Part shown: piece by piece, positions 36,896-47,673 of the stretch
Layout of the letters: every line of letters starts with the position of its first letter
Numbering within the stretch: position 1 is the stretch's first letter
NCBI GenBank assembly: GCA_963277665.1
Contig: OY728122.1
Coordinates: 2,125,752,024-2,125,816,023 of the forward strand
Reading direction: 5' to 3'
Length of the DNA: 64,000 nucleotides
Origin: Viscum album
Lineage: Eukaryota; Streptophyta; Magnoliopsida; Santalales; Viscaceae
The notes under the pieces: model-generated
The model's input: only the letters and a program-made list of their open reading frames with translations
Told to the model about the DNA's origin: nothing
Databases searched by the model: none
Translations under genes and position numbers: made by a program

Positions 36896-39800
36896 TGTAA
36901 CACCCCAAGCTTCCTGGGTATGCTTCTCTTGGAATAAATAAAATAGCATGTGTTGTACGCAACTCTGAGTTCTAGCACACCACAACCAATCGAACTAGTC
37001 GTTTAAAAAATTAGTTATGATTGTAATACACACTTTTTGAAATTTTATAAATTTTACTTCTCTAAATGGACTTCATATTTGGATTCGTAATATCAAAATT
37101 ATCCTAGGGTGAATGTTTTGTATTTTTCTAGAAATATCCAATTTTTCATTAATAGTGAAAAGCACTGCATTATTGTTTAAAACTGACTTTCTATTTAAAT
37201 ATTTTTTTTAAATTTAAATTTATTTTAAAATAAAAATAGATACATAATACCTATATTATTCCAATGTAATTCAGTGGAGTCATTTTATAATTATATTAGA
37301 TATATAAAATTTTATTGACCTTTTTAACGTCTTTTACCCATCATCTCGCCATGTTTGTAAATTTACCTAAAATATAATTTTAACTCTTTTGTGAATTGTA
37401 TTTCAAAAGTATGACATAAATGGTTGTAATCAGTATGTAAAATGTGGTTCAATTGGATGAAAATAATTTTATGTGAGTAAATACTTTTGAATTTTATTTA
37501 CCTCAGTTAAAAGTAAACAGGGTAATTAAATATAAAAATAATGTTATAATAATATCAAATTACTTCAACACTTGTCATAATATTTTTGGATAATATTATT
37601 TAGATCTAAATAAACCATAGTGTAAAAATATAATCCCTTTTTATCCACTTGTATTTTATTAAGTTATTTACTATATTTTATTTAAAAAAGTGTTAAAAGT
37701 ATTAAATTCGTATTTTATTAACTAATCAAATTTTAATGTAGAGTTATGTATAGGATACATTAGACTATAAATATTTATTAGAAAGATAAAAATATTTCTT
37801 AATTAAAATTATTTTATTTATATTTTTTATTCATTAAATAATTAACTTTATTTATAACATAATGATGATACACTAATTACATTATTAATGAAAGATTAAA
37901 GTATTTGATATTATTAATTTTCAAATAAATGTAAATTGAAACTTTTGATGCCATACACTAATTTTATAGAGGGATATGACTTGTTAGAGTTGGTAAAATG
38001 TATTTTTTTCAATTTAATAATGTTGTTATGACTTTCAAAAAAACCAAATACTAAATACATTCAAAATTGACATAAATGATTTTTCAAAACAAATATAATT
38101 TTATTAAATGATATTATATTAAAAATAATATAATATTTGGAAAAATGACTTATATAATTCTAGATATTTAATTAATTGTCCACTTTATGTTCTATTGGAA
38201 TTTTTTATTAACTATATTAACCATGTAGTAAAAAAATACAAGAATAAATCGTAAAACTTAAAGTATTTTTCTAAGAGTTAAATATAACAGATAAGTTTAA
38301 TATAGTGACCTAAACTTATCTACAACCTATTTATTGAGAGGGTTTAGACCAATACCCACCTTATCCGTTAAATAAGTTCATTTGGATCTATTATAAACCG
38401 GAAATATTTTTATAATAATATAAAATTTCCAATTTTTTCTAAAGTGCCTCACACCTCTCTTATAAAAGGGGGCATCCCATTCTCATCAATTCACACATCC
38501 AATGCCATTATCCTCTTCCATTAACTTTCCATATATACTATAAACTACCATAAATTCATCCTATATTCCTTACATTGATCATGAATCCATCCTATGGATC
38601 CCTTTTGTTCAAATCAAAAGAAAGAACCCGTAGAAGAGGTAAATATTTCATCACCTCTTTCAAAGTTATTTTCGTCTACCACTTCCCCTTTCTTTGATGT
38701 TTTGATTCATAAATAATAAGAAAAATACATTCTAAATACTATGATTTTATTATAAATATGGTACAACCATATTCATTATTCTATCCATCTTATTAATTAC
38801 TAAGTCACCATACGTGTGGACGTACGACTTACAGTCTCCAAGTCGTGGTGTAGTTTGTTATTTAACACTTCATTATTTGGATTTGTATAATAACAACTAT
38901 AATTGATTTAAAAAAATTAATATAACATGTTTGTTATTATTAAAATATAATGTAACATCAAGTTACATACTATTTCACCATCAATAGAATGATATTATTG
39001 CTCATGCGTAAGTATGGTTTAGCATCTCCACGACGCGATGATATTTCATTCCACATCGTATCCATTCAGGAATAATTTTCATTTGATGATTTAAAAATAA
39101 TGTTTAAGAACATAATATCATTTGTAATGTTAATAAAATATATAATATCCATAAAAAACATGACCATTATAAAAAATCTTATAAGTTGAAATGAACCGGT
39201 TAACACCTGAAACAATGATACTACTGAAATATTGTTAACAATGAAATATTAGAGGATCATATATGATATCATAATTATGTATATGGTTATATTATAATTT
39301 AATAAAAATAGTTTAAATATTATATATAAGTTTAATGTACACTCGACAAAGGAAAATTACTAGGTATGGGTTAATTTTTAATTTAACTTTATTATCCAAG
39401 GTTGTTTATACAAAAGTATCTACTAGGACTTCTATATCATCTGCATCCATACTTCATAAAAATTTATTCAAAATAATTTTAAATATTTCCTAGATTATGG
39501 TTTAAAGACATTTATACCATTTTTTACATTTATAAAATGTTTTTAATGTAATATTTTCATCATTTTCCCAACAGGGTACTTTATGACCTTTTCGACAAAT
39601 TAAGGAATGTATATTTTTAACATATATGAAGGGTGAGGATATTTTCCATCATTTAAAAACCACTGATTCTTCCCATAAATTTTTATAAAAATATTTTCAT
39701 AATAAATGTTTTCTTTTATAATTATGGGAATTTTAAATTATTTTATTATAGAAAGATATATTTCTATCAAATAGATTTTGGATTGACATCATCTGTGTCA

Positions 39801-40640
39801 AAATCTATTGTTGGATTTTTTTTAATAGAAGTTGATTTATTATGATACAATAATCCATATTGTATTGATTGTTTTATGATATTATTGACTATGGATCTAC
39901 TATTTTTATTTCATTCATGATTTAGGGTTAAATTATTGACATTTCGTATGCTAGTTTAATACAATTGTTATATAATGTTTCACCATTTTCATATGTGGAA
40001 TGAATTGGACATAGTAAGTGATGGTCAAGGCCATATATAACCTATATATGCATCGGTATGTCTCATGAGACAAAATAATATCTTGGGACAAGTCCTTGAA
40101 TATATTTTCAATTTTAGTTTTCGCACGAGGCTGTGACTATGTGGTTATGATGTCCGACATTTTTCATTCGATCATTATTGGATTAGCTATTGATATTACA
40201 TGTGATTATTAGGCTAGTAGAATATCCATTTGAATAAGTAAATGCCATTATTTTATTTATCATTGCTATATTATAATATAGTTTATTTTTAAAATGATTG
40301 TGTTTTAGTCTTATACATTAAATTAAATTTCTATTCTTATTTATGATAGTTTCAGCTATATTATTATCCTTTCAGAGCATCTGAGCTCACCCATTTATTA
40401 TGTTTTATTTTTCCCTAGATGAGAAGAATTATATTATGACTAACCTGTAGGGATATGAGTTTTTTCAAAGGAGACACAATGTTTCATTTTCTTCTAATGA
40501 GGTAATGTAAAACTTATGAATATATCTAGTACATCAATTGATACTAAACTGATCGGTCTTTCGGGACTTGATAACTTGTGATCATGCCAATGTTATGTAA
40601 CAATGGACCATCTCTGGGTAACTGGGGTTGGGACATTATA
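36896..40640 (+). repeat. Element C 3' LTR
   Basis: 3745 bp, beginning TGTAACACCCCAAGCTTCC with the intact terminal motif and ending GGGACATTATA. It lacks the 386-bp insert of the 5' copy. It contains the TATA box (38459), ATG exon, donor (38639) and acceptor (40418) candidates. Confidence 0.9.
38593..40418 (+). other. ATG exon and intron-like segment in C 3' LTR
   Basis: TATA box CTTATAAAAGGG at 38459. The frame MDPFCSNQKKEPVEE (from ATG at 38593) runs into donor AGAG|GTAAAT at 38639. Acceptor TTTTATTTTTCCCTAG ends at 40418, preceded by CAGAGCATCTGAGCTCAC. Conservation with the 5' LTR includes the peptide frame. An alternative upstream ATG (38581) gives a different frame. Splicing is inferred. 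Confidence 0.45.
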
Positions 40641-40645
40641 GGTAT
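40641..40645 (+). repeat. Target-site duplication of C, right copy (GGTAT)
   Basis: Identical to 29818-29822; marks the exact right end of element C and the resumption of element B's interior. Confidence 0.8.
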
Positions 40646-41290
40646 AGTTAACCTTTGTAATCTTAAATGAGAAAACCATAGTGGGAACCCTAAGAACATG
40701 TCTAAAGGATAAGTCTAAGTATAATGAAAAGTATAGTAAAATGTCTTGTAACGTTGGTGAAGGATAGAGTGAATGTATTCCTAGAAATACATCTATGTAT
40801 GAATACAACAAGAGGATATGGCTCTCACATAGATGCACCTTGGGGAAACAACTCTGATAAGATGTTATGAGCTTCATTCAGGGTGATCTGGTACATGATA
40901 ATGGGCCTTGTTGCACACCTGGTCTGACACTCCTAGGGGATATGCTTTAGGAATTCACAAACTCTTCATGAATCATTATGATGGTTTTAAATATATTTTT
41001 TCTATGAATAATCTAGTATAAACCTAAGGTTTCATAGATTAAGTAATTTATCATAATTTATACATACTAAAAGATATTTTTCATGATTATGTTGTTCCTC
41101 ATTATAATAACTATTTCTGACTCTATGATTTTGGTTTTAGTCAACAGATAGAACATTAAGTAACAATGTTAATGGAGATAGAAAAGAACAATGGAATGAT
41201 TTTCTTCCTAAAAAATTAATTCCATGGGAATTAGTATAAAAACCCATGTTTCTATGATCACATAGATTTATTTAGTATTGAATCATTATG
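40646..41290 (+). other. Untranslated leader of B
   Basis: Interior of B downstream of its primer-binding region; related to the leader of C (CACACCTGGTCTGACACTCC). No coding signal. The minus-strand frame 40593-40877 spans the C/B junction and is accidental. Confidence 0.6.
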
Positions 41291-42190
41291 GATATCCAAA
41301 TAAATAAATGAGGGAACCTAATTCTATTGAATCTTTCATAAGGAAACATCCACATTCTTTCAAAGGATCTCCTCTTCCAATTGTTATTGAACTATGGATC
41401 AGTACCACTAAAAATATATTCTCCATACATCATTGTTTAGGGAATGATAAATTCATTCATGATGTTTATTGGTTGGAAGGTGAAGAATATCAGGGGTGGA
41501 ATCTAATAAAGAATACGAGTTAGCATGATGAGATTGAATCCATGGTTTGGGACGAGTTCAAGAACATATTTTTCAATAAGTACATTATTGAATTGTTTAT
41601 ACCAAGATGCAGAATGTGTTCCTTGAACTGAAGAAAATAGATGATGAGTCTGTTGGTACCTAAATGGCTAATTTCACTATTCGTTTGAGGTACGCTTCGG
41701 GAATTATCATCTAACACGAAAGTAATGTTAAATGGTTTTTCAGTGTCTTAATGCATAATCTCAAAAGGGTGTTGGACATAGGAGAGTATATTAGATATGA
41801 AGAGATTGGGAGTTATGTAATAAATGTCGAAATGGTGGTAGGAGTCATGTATCAATCTTGTGGCTTTAACAAGAAGTAGAAGATAGAGTTTTATAGAAAC
41901 TCTAAAAACCATGGAGAAATGAAGAAGAGCATTTCTTTAAGATCTACATGTGGGAAAGATCATAGAGGAAAATGAGAATAGGCATTATGAGAATGGTAAT
42001 TATCATCCAACCCAAATTTAATTATTCATTCATGCACCTCCCATGAATCAGTGCTAAAAGTACATGAAGAGTGTGAATTTTGCTAAATACATTCCAAACC
42101 CAAGGGTTGGCGATGATGATCAACTTTAGTAACTTCTTAAGCTATGGGAAAAGGGGAAATATCATGCAATATCTATATCTGATGAGGGGG
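41291..42190 (+). pseudogene. gag: Element B gag remnant
   Basis: Retrotransposon gag domain, readable from SIESFIRKHPHSFKGS (family FLKLxPPxFxGS), through ELWISTTKNIFSIHHCLGND and YWLEGEEYQGWNLIKNTS, and, after a stop, VWDEFKNIFFNKY (WDEFKxxFFxKYFP). The later part shows VLDIGEYIRYEEIGSYVINV and FNKK*KIEFYRNSKN, as in related Gag C-termini. A zinc-knuckle trace near 42060 is weak. Stops break it in several places. Confidence 0.8.
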
Positions 42191-42660
42191 ATGATAATTA
42201 ATTGATGAAATATACACTTACCATCCAATCTAAAACTACTAATGTCATATATTATTCTAGATCCACCCACTCTTTCATTTATAAATAATTTTTAAGGGTG
42301 TCAAGATTCCTCCAATACTATTAGATGTAGAATTAGTAGTTCAAAACACTAGTGGTACAATGATTAATTCTTAAGTCTATGATTCCTCTCCATTTGATGT
42401 TTTTGGGAATGTACATCCTGTAAATATTTTCCTTCATCCTTTGGTCCATTTTGATGTCATCTTTTGTATGGATTGTATTTCTCTACATAAATCCCACATC
42501 CATTTTCACGTAAGGTGTGTTAAGTTATATATTTCAAACCCTCTTATGATCATACATCAATGAGAAAGTAAGTATAAACTTCATGTAGAGATTATATACA
42601 GTGTATGGGTATTAATTCACATTCAAAAGGGATTTTTATCTCAAATTTCTTGTTAGAAGA
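42191..42660 (+). pseudogene. pro: Element B aspartic protease remnant
   Basis: YYSRSTHSFI at about 42250 stands where LFDSGATHSFI is expected, so the catalytic Asp and Gly are lost. HPVNIFLHPLVHFDVIFCMD and HKSHIHFHVRCVKLYI match LPVDLIVLPMxDFDVILGMD and HRAxIDCxxKxVxFxI. Frameshift near 42330. Confidence 0.7.
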
Positions 42661-43575
42661 TCAACATTAATGATATTCCTATTGTTAGGGATTTTGTGGA
42701 TGTCATTCCAGAAGAGTTTCCTAGTCTTACACCGAAAACCTGAAGTTGAGTTCTCGATAAAACTTAAACCTTGTTATGAATTAAATACAAAGAATCCTTA
42801 CATATAGGACCTAATTGAGTGGAAATAATTAATGAAGAAACTCCAAGAATACCTTAATAAAAGATTCATTCAGCCAAGCGTGTCTCCTTGGGGTGCACCG
42901 GTTATTTTTATTAAAAATAATTATGGATCAATGCAACTCTACATCGATTGTTGGGAGATGAACAAGTTCATAATAAAGAACAGGTATCATCTTCCACATA
43001 TTGATGACTTGTTTGATAAACTGTGTGGAGCACAATACTATTCAATAATTGATCTTTTTTCGGGATATCATCAATTGAGGGTTAATGAGGAGGATATACA
43101 CTTAATGGAATTCCATACAAGGTATGGTCTTTATGAATATATAGAGATGCCTTTGGATCTTACTAATTCCCATTAAATATTTATGGATTTAATGAATTAT
43201 GTTTTTAGTGATTACCTTGATATGTTTGTGGTAATCATTATAGAAGATATTATTATCTATTCCGTGATCAATGAAGAGAATGAATATCCCTTGAGAATTG
43301 AACTGAAAACCCTATTAAAGGATATGTTATATGAAAAATTTACATAGTGTGAATTTTTTCCACAAAAGTTTTCATTTTTGGGTCACATAATCTCAAGAGA
43401 CGGTATAACAGTAGATAAATCAATGATAGAGGAATTTCAAAGATGTAGTAGATTAACCACAGTGATTGGGATCCATAGATTTCTTGGTTTCACTACATAT
43501 TATCAAAGATTTGTGGATTATTTACTTCAAATATCCAATCCTATGACCAAGTTAACTCAAAAGGGTGTTATGTTC
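42661..43575 (+). pseudogene. pol: Element B reverse transcriptase remnant
   Basis: The best-preserved RT in the window. IPIVRDFVDVIPEEFPSLTP starts it; the 114-codon open stretch 42832-43176 carries LQEYLNKRFIQPSVSPWGAP, NRYHLPHIDDLFDKLCGAQY, IIDLFSGYHQLRVNEEDI and YIEMPLDLTNSH. Then FMDLMNYVFSDYLDMF, VVIIIEDIIIYS (expected VVVFIDDILIYS; first catalytic Asp replaced by Glu) and FLGHIISRDGITVDKSMIEE, then IHRFLGFTTYYQRFVDYLLQ. Few stops. Continues directly into RNase H. Confidence 0.9.
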
Positions 43576-44170
43576 CTATAGATAGATGAATTTTGGGAAA
43601 ACATTTAGGAATTAAAGAGAATGTTGGTTAGTGCACCTGTGATTAAATTACCTTGTAGTGGAAAAGGGTTTTGTAATTTATAGTGATGCATCCAAGAAGG
43701 TATCGGGAAGTGTTCTCATGAAAAATAACATGGTTATAGCCTATGGTCAGTGTACCAGTGATTAACTTACCTTGTAGTGGACAAGGGTTTTGTAATTTAT
43801 ATTGATGCCTCCAAGAAGGTATTGGGAAGTGTTATCATGAAAAATAACATGGTTATAGGATATTCTTTTGGACAGTTGAATATTAGTGAGAAAAAGTACG
43901 CAACTCATGATTTGGAGTTATTGGTGCTAATTTTTTCATTAATGATATAGTTGAATTATCTTTATTAGGTAAAGTGTGGTATATATACAGATCATAAAAG
44001 TTGAAAATATATATTCACATAGGAGTTGAACATTCTCTAGAGAATATGGTTATGATAGATAACGAATTATGATTTCTCAATACATTACCACCCATGGAAA
44101 GAAAACTAGGTTGCCAATGTTTTGAGCCAAAAAGATCATGTTGTCTTATCTATGATGAGGATCAGAAAAG
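43576..44170 (+). pseudogene. pol: Element B RNase H remnant with tandem duplication
   Basis: The connection ends SAPVIKLPCSGKGF. The YSDAS..LGSVLM region is present twice because of a 119-bp tandem duplication (43631-43749 and 43750-43868); each copy is frame-shifted. Downstream: YSFGQLNISEKKYATHDLEL, VKCGIYTDHKS, and IHYHPWKENVANVLSQKD (family YHPGKxNVVADALSRK). Stops in several places. Confidence 0.8.
43631..43868 (+). repeat. 119-bp tandem duplication inside RNase H of B
   Basis: Two adjacent copies starting GTGCACCTGTGATTAAATTA and GTGTACCAGTGATTAACTTA. I count roughly eight or nine differences in about 115 aligned positions, so the duplication is old but younger than most decay around it. 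It disrupts the reading frame of the YSDAS motif. Confidence 0.85.
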
Positions 44171-44761
44171 ATCCAATATTTCTAGATTTGTAGGTATGGA
44201 TTTGAAAAATTTGAAGTAATGAAAAAATATTATCTTTCTCAAATGAATGTTCTTACCCTCTATCAAAGTGATGATTAAGGAGGAATTGAAGGAAGATGAT
44301 GAATTAAAAAAGAAGGTTAGAAATGTTCTTAAGTTCAAACTTGACCAGGATAGAATGATAAGCTTCAATAATTGTGAATGTGTTCCTTACATTCCCGATT
44401 TTAAGAAGGTGTTATTAGAGGAATCACATAGTTATTAATTCTCTATTCATCATGGATGTATGAAGAAGTATAGAGACCTAAAAGAATGCTTCTGGTGGGA
44501 TGGAATAAAGGGTGATATTGTGGAGTTTGTGTCTTGGTGTTTGTTAAACCATCAAGTTATGTTTGAAATAAATTATTCAAAAGGTATGTTGCATCCATTA
44601 CCCATACTAAAATGGAAATGGGAGAACATAACTATGGATTTTGACGTTGGAAGACCAAAAACCTATATACGGTTTAATACTAAATGGGTGGTAGTTTATT
44701 GCCTCACAAAGTCGTCACACATTATTGATATCACAGATGTTTTCTATCTTGATCAACCTGA
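44171..44761 (+). pseudogene. pol: Element B integrase, first part
   Basis: From about 44340: QDRMISFNNCECVPYIPDFK, KVLLEESHSY*FSIHHGCMK, KYRDLKECFWWDGIKGDIVE and FVSWCLLNHQV give the zinc-binding domain (both His kept, second Cys lost). The catalytic core begins ILKWKWENITMDFDVGRPKT with the first catalytic Asp present, VVVYCLTKSSHIIDI and VFYLDQ, at which point a CACTA-like element interrupts it. The gene resumes at 46716. Confidence 0.85.
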
Positions 44762-45879
44762 AACTACCACCAAACAAGGTTTCCAAATCACAACCCTTTA
44801 TCTATGCTTTTTTAAGCACTGTTAAAGGTAACCCCTATATCAGCAATTTTTTTGTAGTAGTGATAAAGGGGTGGCTTTATCAGCGCCTTTACCTAATGCT
44901 GATAAAGTGCATATTTCAAAGAAATCTTGAAAAATAGTTTATCGATAAATAAGTATATTGATATTTTTATAAATATAATATATATTTTTCAAATATGTTT
45001 TAGATTAATATAAATAGACTCTTACATTTAATATATAATAAATATATTGAAAATGGCTTTAAAATATTTTTAAACATATTATTAGTTACTAATTTGTAAA
45101 TTATCATCGACTGATAATCATTTAATAAAAATTTTAAGACACAAAAAATCCAAAAAATAATAATAAAAGATCTAAAATAAGTTGAAAATGTAACTCACAC
45201 CTCAAATGGACATAACTTTTGATCCGGGTGTCCGTTTGAGCTCTACAACATATCAAATCGAATCATGCGATGTGATCTATGCACTAATTATTGATGTGAA
45301 CCTTATGTCACATTTCTCAAGTCCAAAAAGGCCCAAAGGCCTCCAAAATTGAGTTTTTAGTCCGCATACCTGAATTTTTTAACATTTGATGGAATTTCAG
45401 CCTCATTTCAAAAGGTTTTTTTACCTTTTTCACTAGGGACTAAATTTATTACTAGGGGTTACATTTATATTGTTATTATGGATTATAAATTTTATCTTTT
45501 TTTAAATGTAATGTTACTTATAATCAATTATATAACAATATATACATATTTTTTTTATATATTCACCCAGAAAAATTTAATTATATAAATAAATAATAAT
45601 TATATTTAAATATAATGAATATTTCTCAATATATAAGGCATGTCTAAATATAAAATCTAATATCTACTTTATTTTATAGTCAAATATATTAATATTTATA
45701 TAACAATATGACGTGTTCGTGTTTGTGTTTGTATATATTTGTGTACGTCTATGTTGACATATTGATATATATTATCTATATATTTTAAACATATGTATAT
45801 ACATTTTAATATATAATATTTTTAAATATATATAAATATGTATAATCATACTTAAAAATAAACATATAATATATGTGTG

Positions 45880-46092
45880 TGTTTTGTATATATGTATTTA
45901 TTTATTTATAAACACAAACAAAACCATATTTAATAAATGTATTTAAAAATGATCTTATAAATATATATTAATATACGAATAAATATATTCATATATAAAT
46001 ATAACTATATAACTATATATGTATATATTAATATACGGACTTGAATATATATAAATTAATATACATATATATATATATATTAATATAACTAA

Positions 46093-46124
<32 letters not shown>

Positions 46125-46175
46125 ATATAAATAAATATTTTTTAATATATATATATATATTAACATAGGAGTAAA
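45880..46175. repeat. AT-rich simple-sequence region inside the CACTA-like element
   Basis: Multiple (AT)n and TATATAAATA-type runs, for example at 46065-46080 and 46100-46125. Low-complexity; the minus-strand open frame at 46122-46334 spans it and is accidental. Confidence 0.8.
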
Positions 46176-46229
46176 TATAACTAAATATACATATAAATAA
46201 ATAGATATATTAAAAATTAAGATACAAAT

Positions 46230-46340
46230 AATATGGTGGAGTGGTGAATGCTTAGGTGCTGCAGGAAACAGGTCATGAGTTCCAATCCTCGGGGAGGCAT
46301 GTTTCACGCATGGGAGGGGAATAAGTCTTAGCAATATTAA
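46230..46340 (+). mobile_element. tRNA-derived SINE-like head
   Basis: TGGTGGAGTGG at 46234-46244 matches the tRNA A box consensus TRGYNNAGNGG at every position. AGTTCCAATCC at 46278-46288 matches the B box GGTTCGANTCC with two changes, 44 nt downstream, a normal tRNA spacing. The rest does not fold as an intact tRNA by eye and is followed by non-tRNA sequence and a G-rich stretch, which suits a plant SINE or tRNA pseudogene carried by the CACTA-like element. Poly(A) tail and duplication not seen. Confidence 0.55.
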
Positions 46341-46412
46341 AGGGGGTGGGGTGATTTTAATGTCTTGGGGTGGCTGGGGTGGGGGTGGGGTGCTTTTGAA
46401 GGGAGGGGGGGG
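46341..46412 (+). repeat. G-rich block with G-quadruplex potential
   Basis: Eight or more runs of three to eight G in about 70 bp (GGGGGTGGGG, GGGGTGGCTGGGGTGGGGG, GGGAGGGGGGGG), in otherwise AT-rich DNA. Could form a G-quadruplex on the plus strand. Follows the SINE-like head. Confidence 0.8.
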
Positions 46413-46715
46413 TTCCTGCGCTATTGAATCCCCTCCTCAAATTGAACAATTTTTTTATATTTGTTTAATATTTTTTTTAAATTTATTAGTTCTTTTTTAA
46501 AGATCTCATAAAATTGGTTTTTTATCTGTGTTTTTTTCCTAATAAAAGGGGCCTTTATCAGCTTTTTTCTATCCACTGATAATTGGGGCCTTTATCAGCG
46601 ATTTTCTGTGCACAGTTAAAGGGACCCCATTTTATCGTCACCATGATTAACAATGCTTTTCTAGTACTGTATATTCCATTTTCTAGCGCTAATAAAGGAC
46701 ATATTTGTAGTAGTG

Positions 46716-47240
46716 TACCAGAATATACATTAATGAAGTGGTAAGGTTGCATGGATTACCAAATTCTATTATATAATATCAGGATCTAAGGTTTACCACA
46801 ATGTTATGGTGAAGTATTCAGAAAGAACATGATACAAAATTGGGATTCAATAATGCTCATCATCTTCAAACAGATGTCCAGTCTAAATGAATAATTCAAA
46901 CCCAGGACGATATGTTGAGATCTTATTATCTAGATTTCAAATGTGGTTGGTATCAACACATTCCTCTAGTTGAGTTTTCTTATAAGAATAGCTTTAGCAC
47001 AATAATTCATATGGAACCTTTTGAAGTCCTCTATGGAATGAAATGTAGAGTACCAACCTGTCGGGATGAAGATGGAGAATGAAATCTATTAGGACTTGAG
47101 ATCACTGAAGAAATGGTCCAGAAGGTTAGAACCACTTAGCAGCATAACAAGGAAGCTAAAAGTCAAAACAAACATACTAATAACCATCAGTGTGATGTAG
47201 AATTTGAAGTAGGGGAAAAGTTTTTTCTATGAATCTCACC
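46716..47240 (+). pseudogene. pol: Element B integrase, second part
   Basis: Resumes after the CACTA-like element: RIYINEVVRLHGLPNSII, then QDLRF (SDRDPRF site; catalytic Asp shifted or lost), NAHHLQTDVQSK (HPQTDGQSER), DDMLRSYYLDFKCGWYQHIP, LVEFSYKNSFSTIIHMEPFE, VLYGMKCRVPTCRDEDGE and EITEEMVQKVRTT. Two or three stops. Removing the inserted element restores the expected domain order. Confidence 0.85.
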
Positions 47241-47660
47241 CTGGAAGAAAGTAATTGGATTTAGGAAGAACGGGAAACCAAGTCCTAGTTTTATAGGCCC
47301 CTTTGAAATTCCTGATCATATTGGGATAGTAGCCTATCGCTTGACCCTTTCTACAAATCTCTCTCAAGTCCATGATATGTTCTATGTGTCACTCCTGAGG
47401 AAGTATGTACATGACCCTTCACATGTACTGAACTCATTGGTCATTCATTTGGGGCATGATCTTTCTTACGATGAGCAACTTTTTGAAATTCTTGACCGAT
47501 CAATGAATATTCTACAAAACAAGACCAATCACATGGTCAAGGATTTGTTGAGAAATCACCACATTAAGGAAGCTACATTGTAACATGGGGATATGATGAA
47601 GTATAAGTGTCCTCATTTGTTTTTTCATAACTGATTACTTTCGAGGGTAGAATTCATTTT
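47241..47660 (+). pseudogene. pol: Element B GPY/F and chromodomain-like C-terminus
   Basis: SPSFIGPFEIPDHIGIVAYR (GPY/F) continues into the open stretch 47341-47583: LTLSTNLSQVHDMFYVSLLR, KYVHDPSHVL, LSYDEQLFEILDRSMNILQN and MVKDLLRNHHIKEATL. These match YxxxPVxILDRxxKxLRNKxIPLVKVLWRNHxxEEATWE, the chromodomain-like tail of Tekay chromoviruses. A stop follows ATL, about 90 nt before the LTR. Confidence 0.85.
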
Positions 47661-47673
47661 AACAGGGGTAGAA
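47661..47673 (+). other. Polypurine tract of B
   Basis: AACAGGGGTAGAA immediately precedes TGTGACACCACATG, the LTR start at 47674. Purine-rich apart from a C and a T. Confidence 0.65.

Larger units (their letters stand above)
29823..40640 (+). mobile_element. Element C: internally deleted long-LTR chromovirus
   Basis: Complete at both ends: 5' LTR 29823-33965, interior 33966-36895, 3' LTR 36896-40640, flanked by GGTAT. The interior carries a leader, the start of gag, then RNase H, integrase and a chromodomain-like tail. Gag C-terminus, zinc knuckle, protease and all of RT are missing, so about 2-2.5 kb is deleted compared with B. It nests inside B. LTRs differ at roughly 15 percent of sites in the first 115 bp by eye, so the insertion is old. 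Confidence 0.9.
44762..46715. mobile_element. CACTA-like DNA transposon, non-autonomous, inside B integrase
   Basis: The right end reads TTTGTAGTAGTG, the reverse complement of CACTACTACAAA, a CACTA-type terminus. The left end is weaker (AACTACCACCAA at 44762). Inside both ends lie repeated CCTTTATCAGCG / GCTGATAAAG subterminal motifs in both orientations (44830-44905, 46550-46610), as in CACTA elements. About 1.95 kb, with no transposase trace, so it would need an autonomous partner. The integrase frame stops at VFYLDQ and resumes at RIYINEVVRLHG just outside. Edges are good to perhaps 10 bp on the left; the 3-bp target duplication could not be resolved. Confidence 0.7.

Noticed and set aside
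40593..40877. 94-codon minus-strand open frame
   Set aside because: It crosses the exact end of C's 3' LTR, its target duplication and B's leader, so it cannot be an ancestral gene.
45880..46175. Origin or scaffold-attachment region suggested by AT repeats
   Set aside because: Only simple AT repeats inside a DNA transposon; nothing specific supports a functional role.
46230..46305. Functional tRNA gene
   Set aside because: A and B boxes are present, but paired acceptor and anticodon stems could not be formed by eye and the flanking sequence is SINE-like.
14163..47660. Endogenous pararetrovirus
   Set aside because: The order PR-RT-RH-INT, the presence of integrase and flanking LTRs with PBS and PPT indicate Ty3/gypsy retrotransposons; no movement protein or pararetroviral coat signature was seen.
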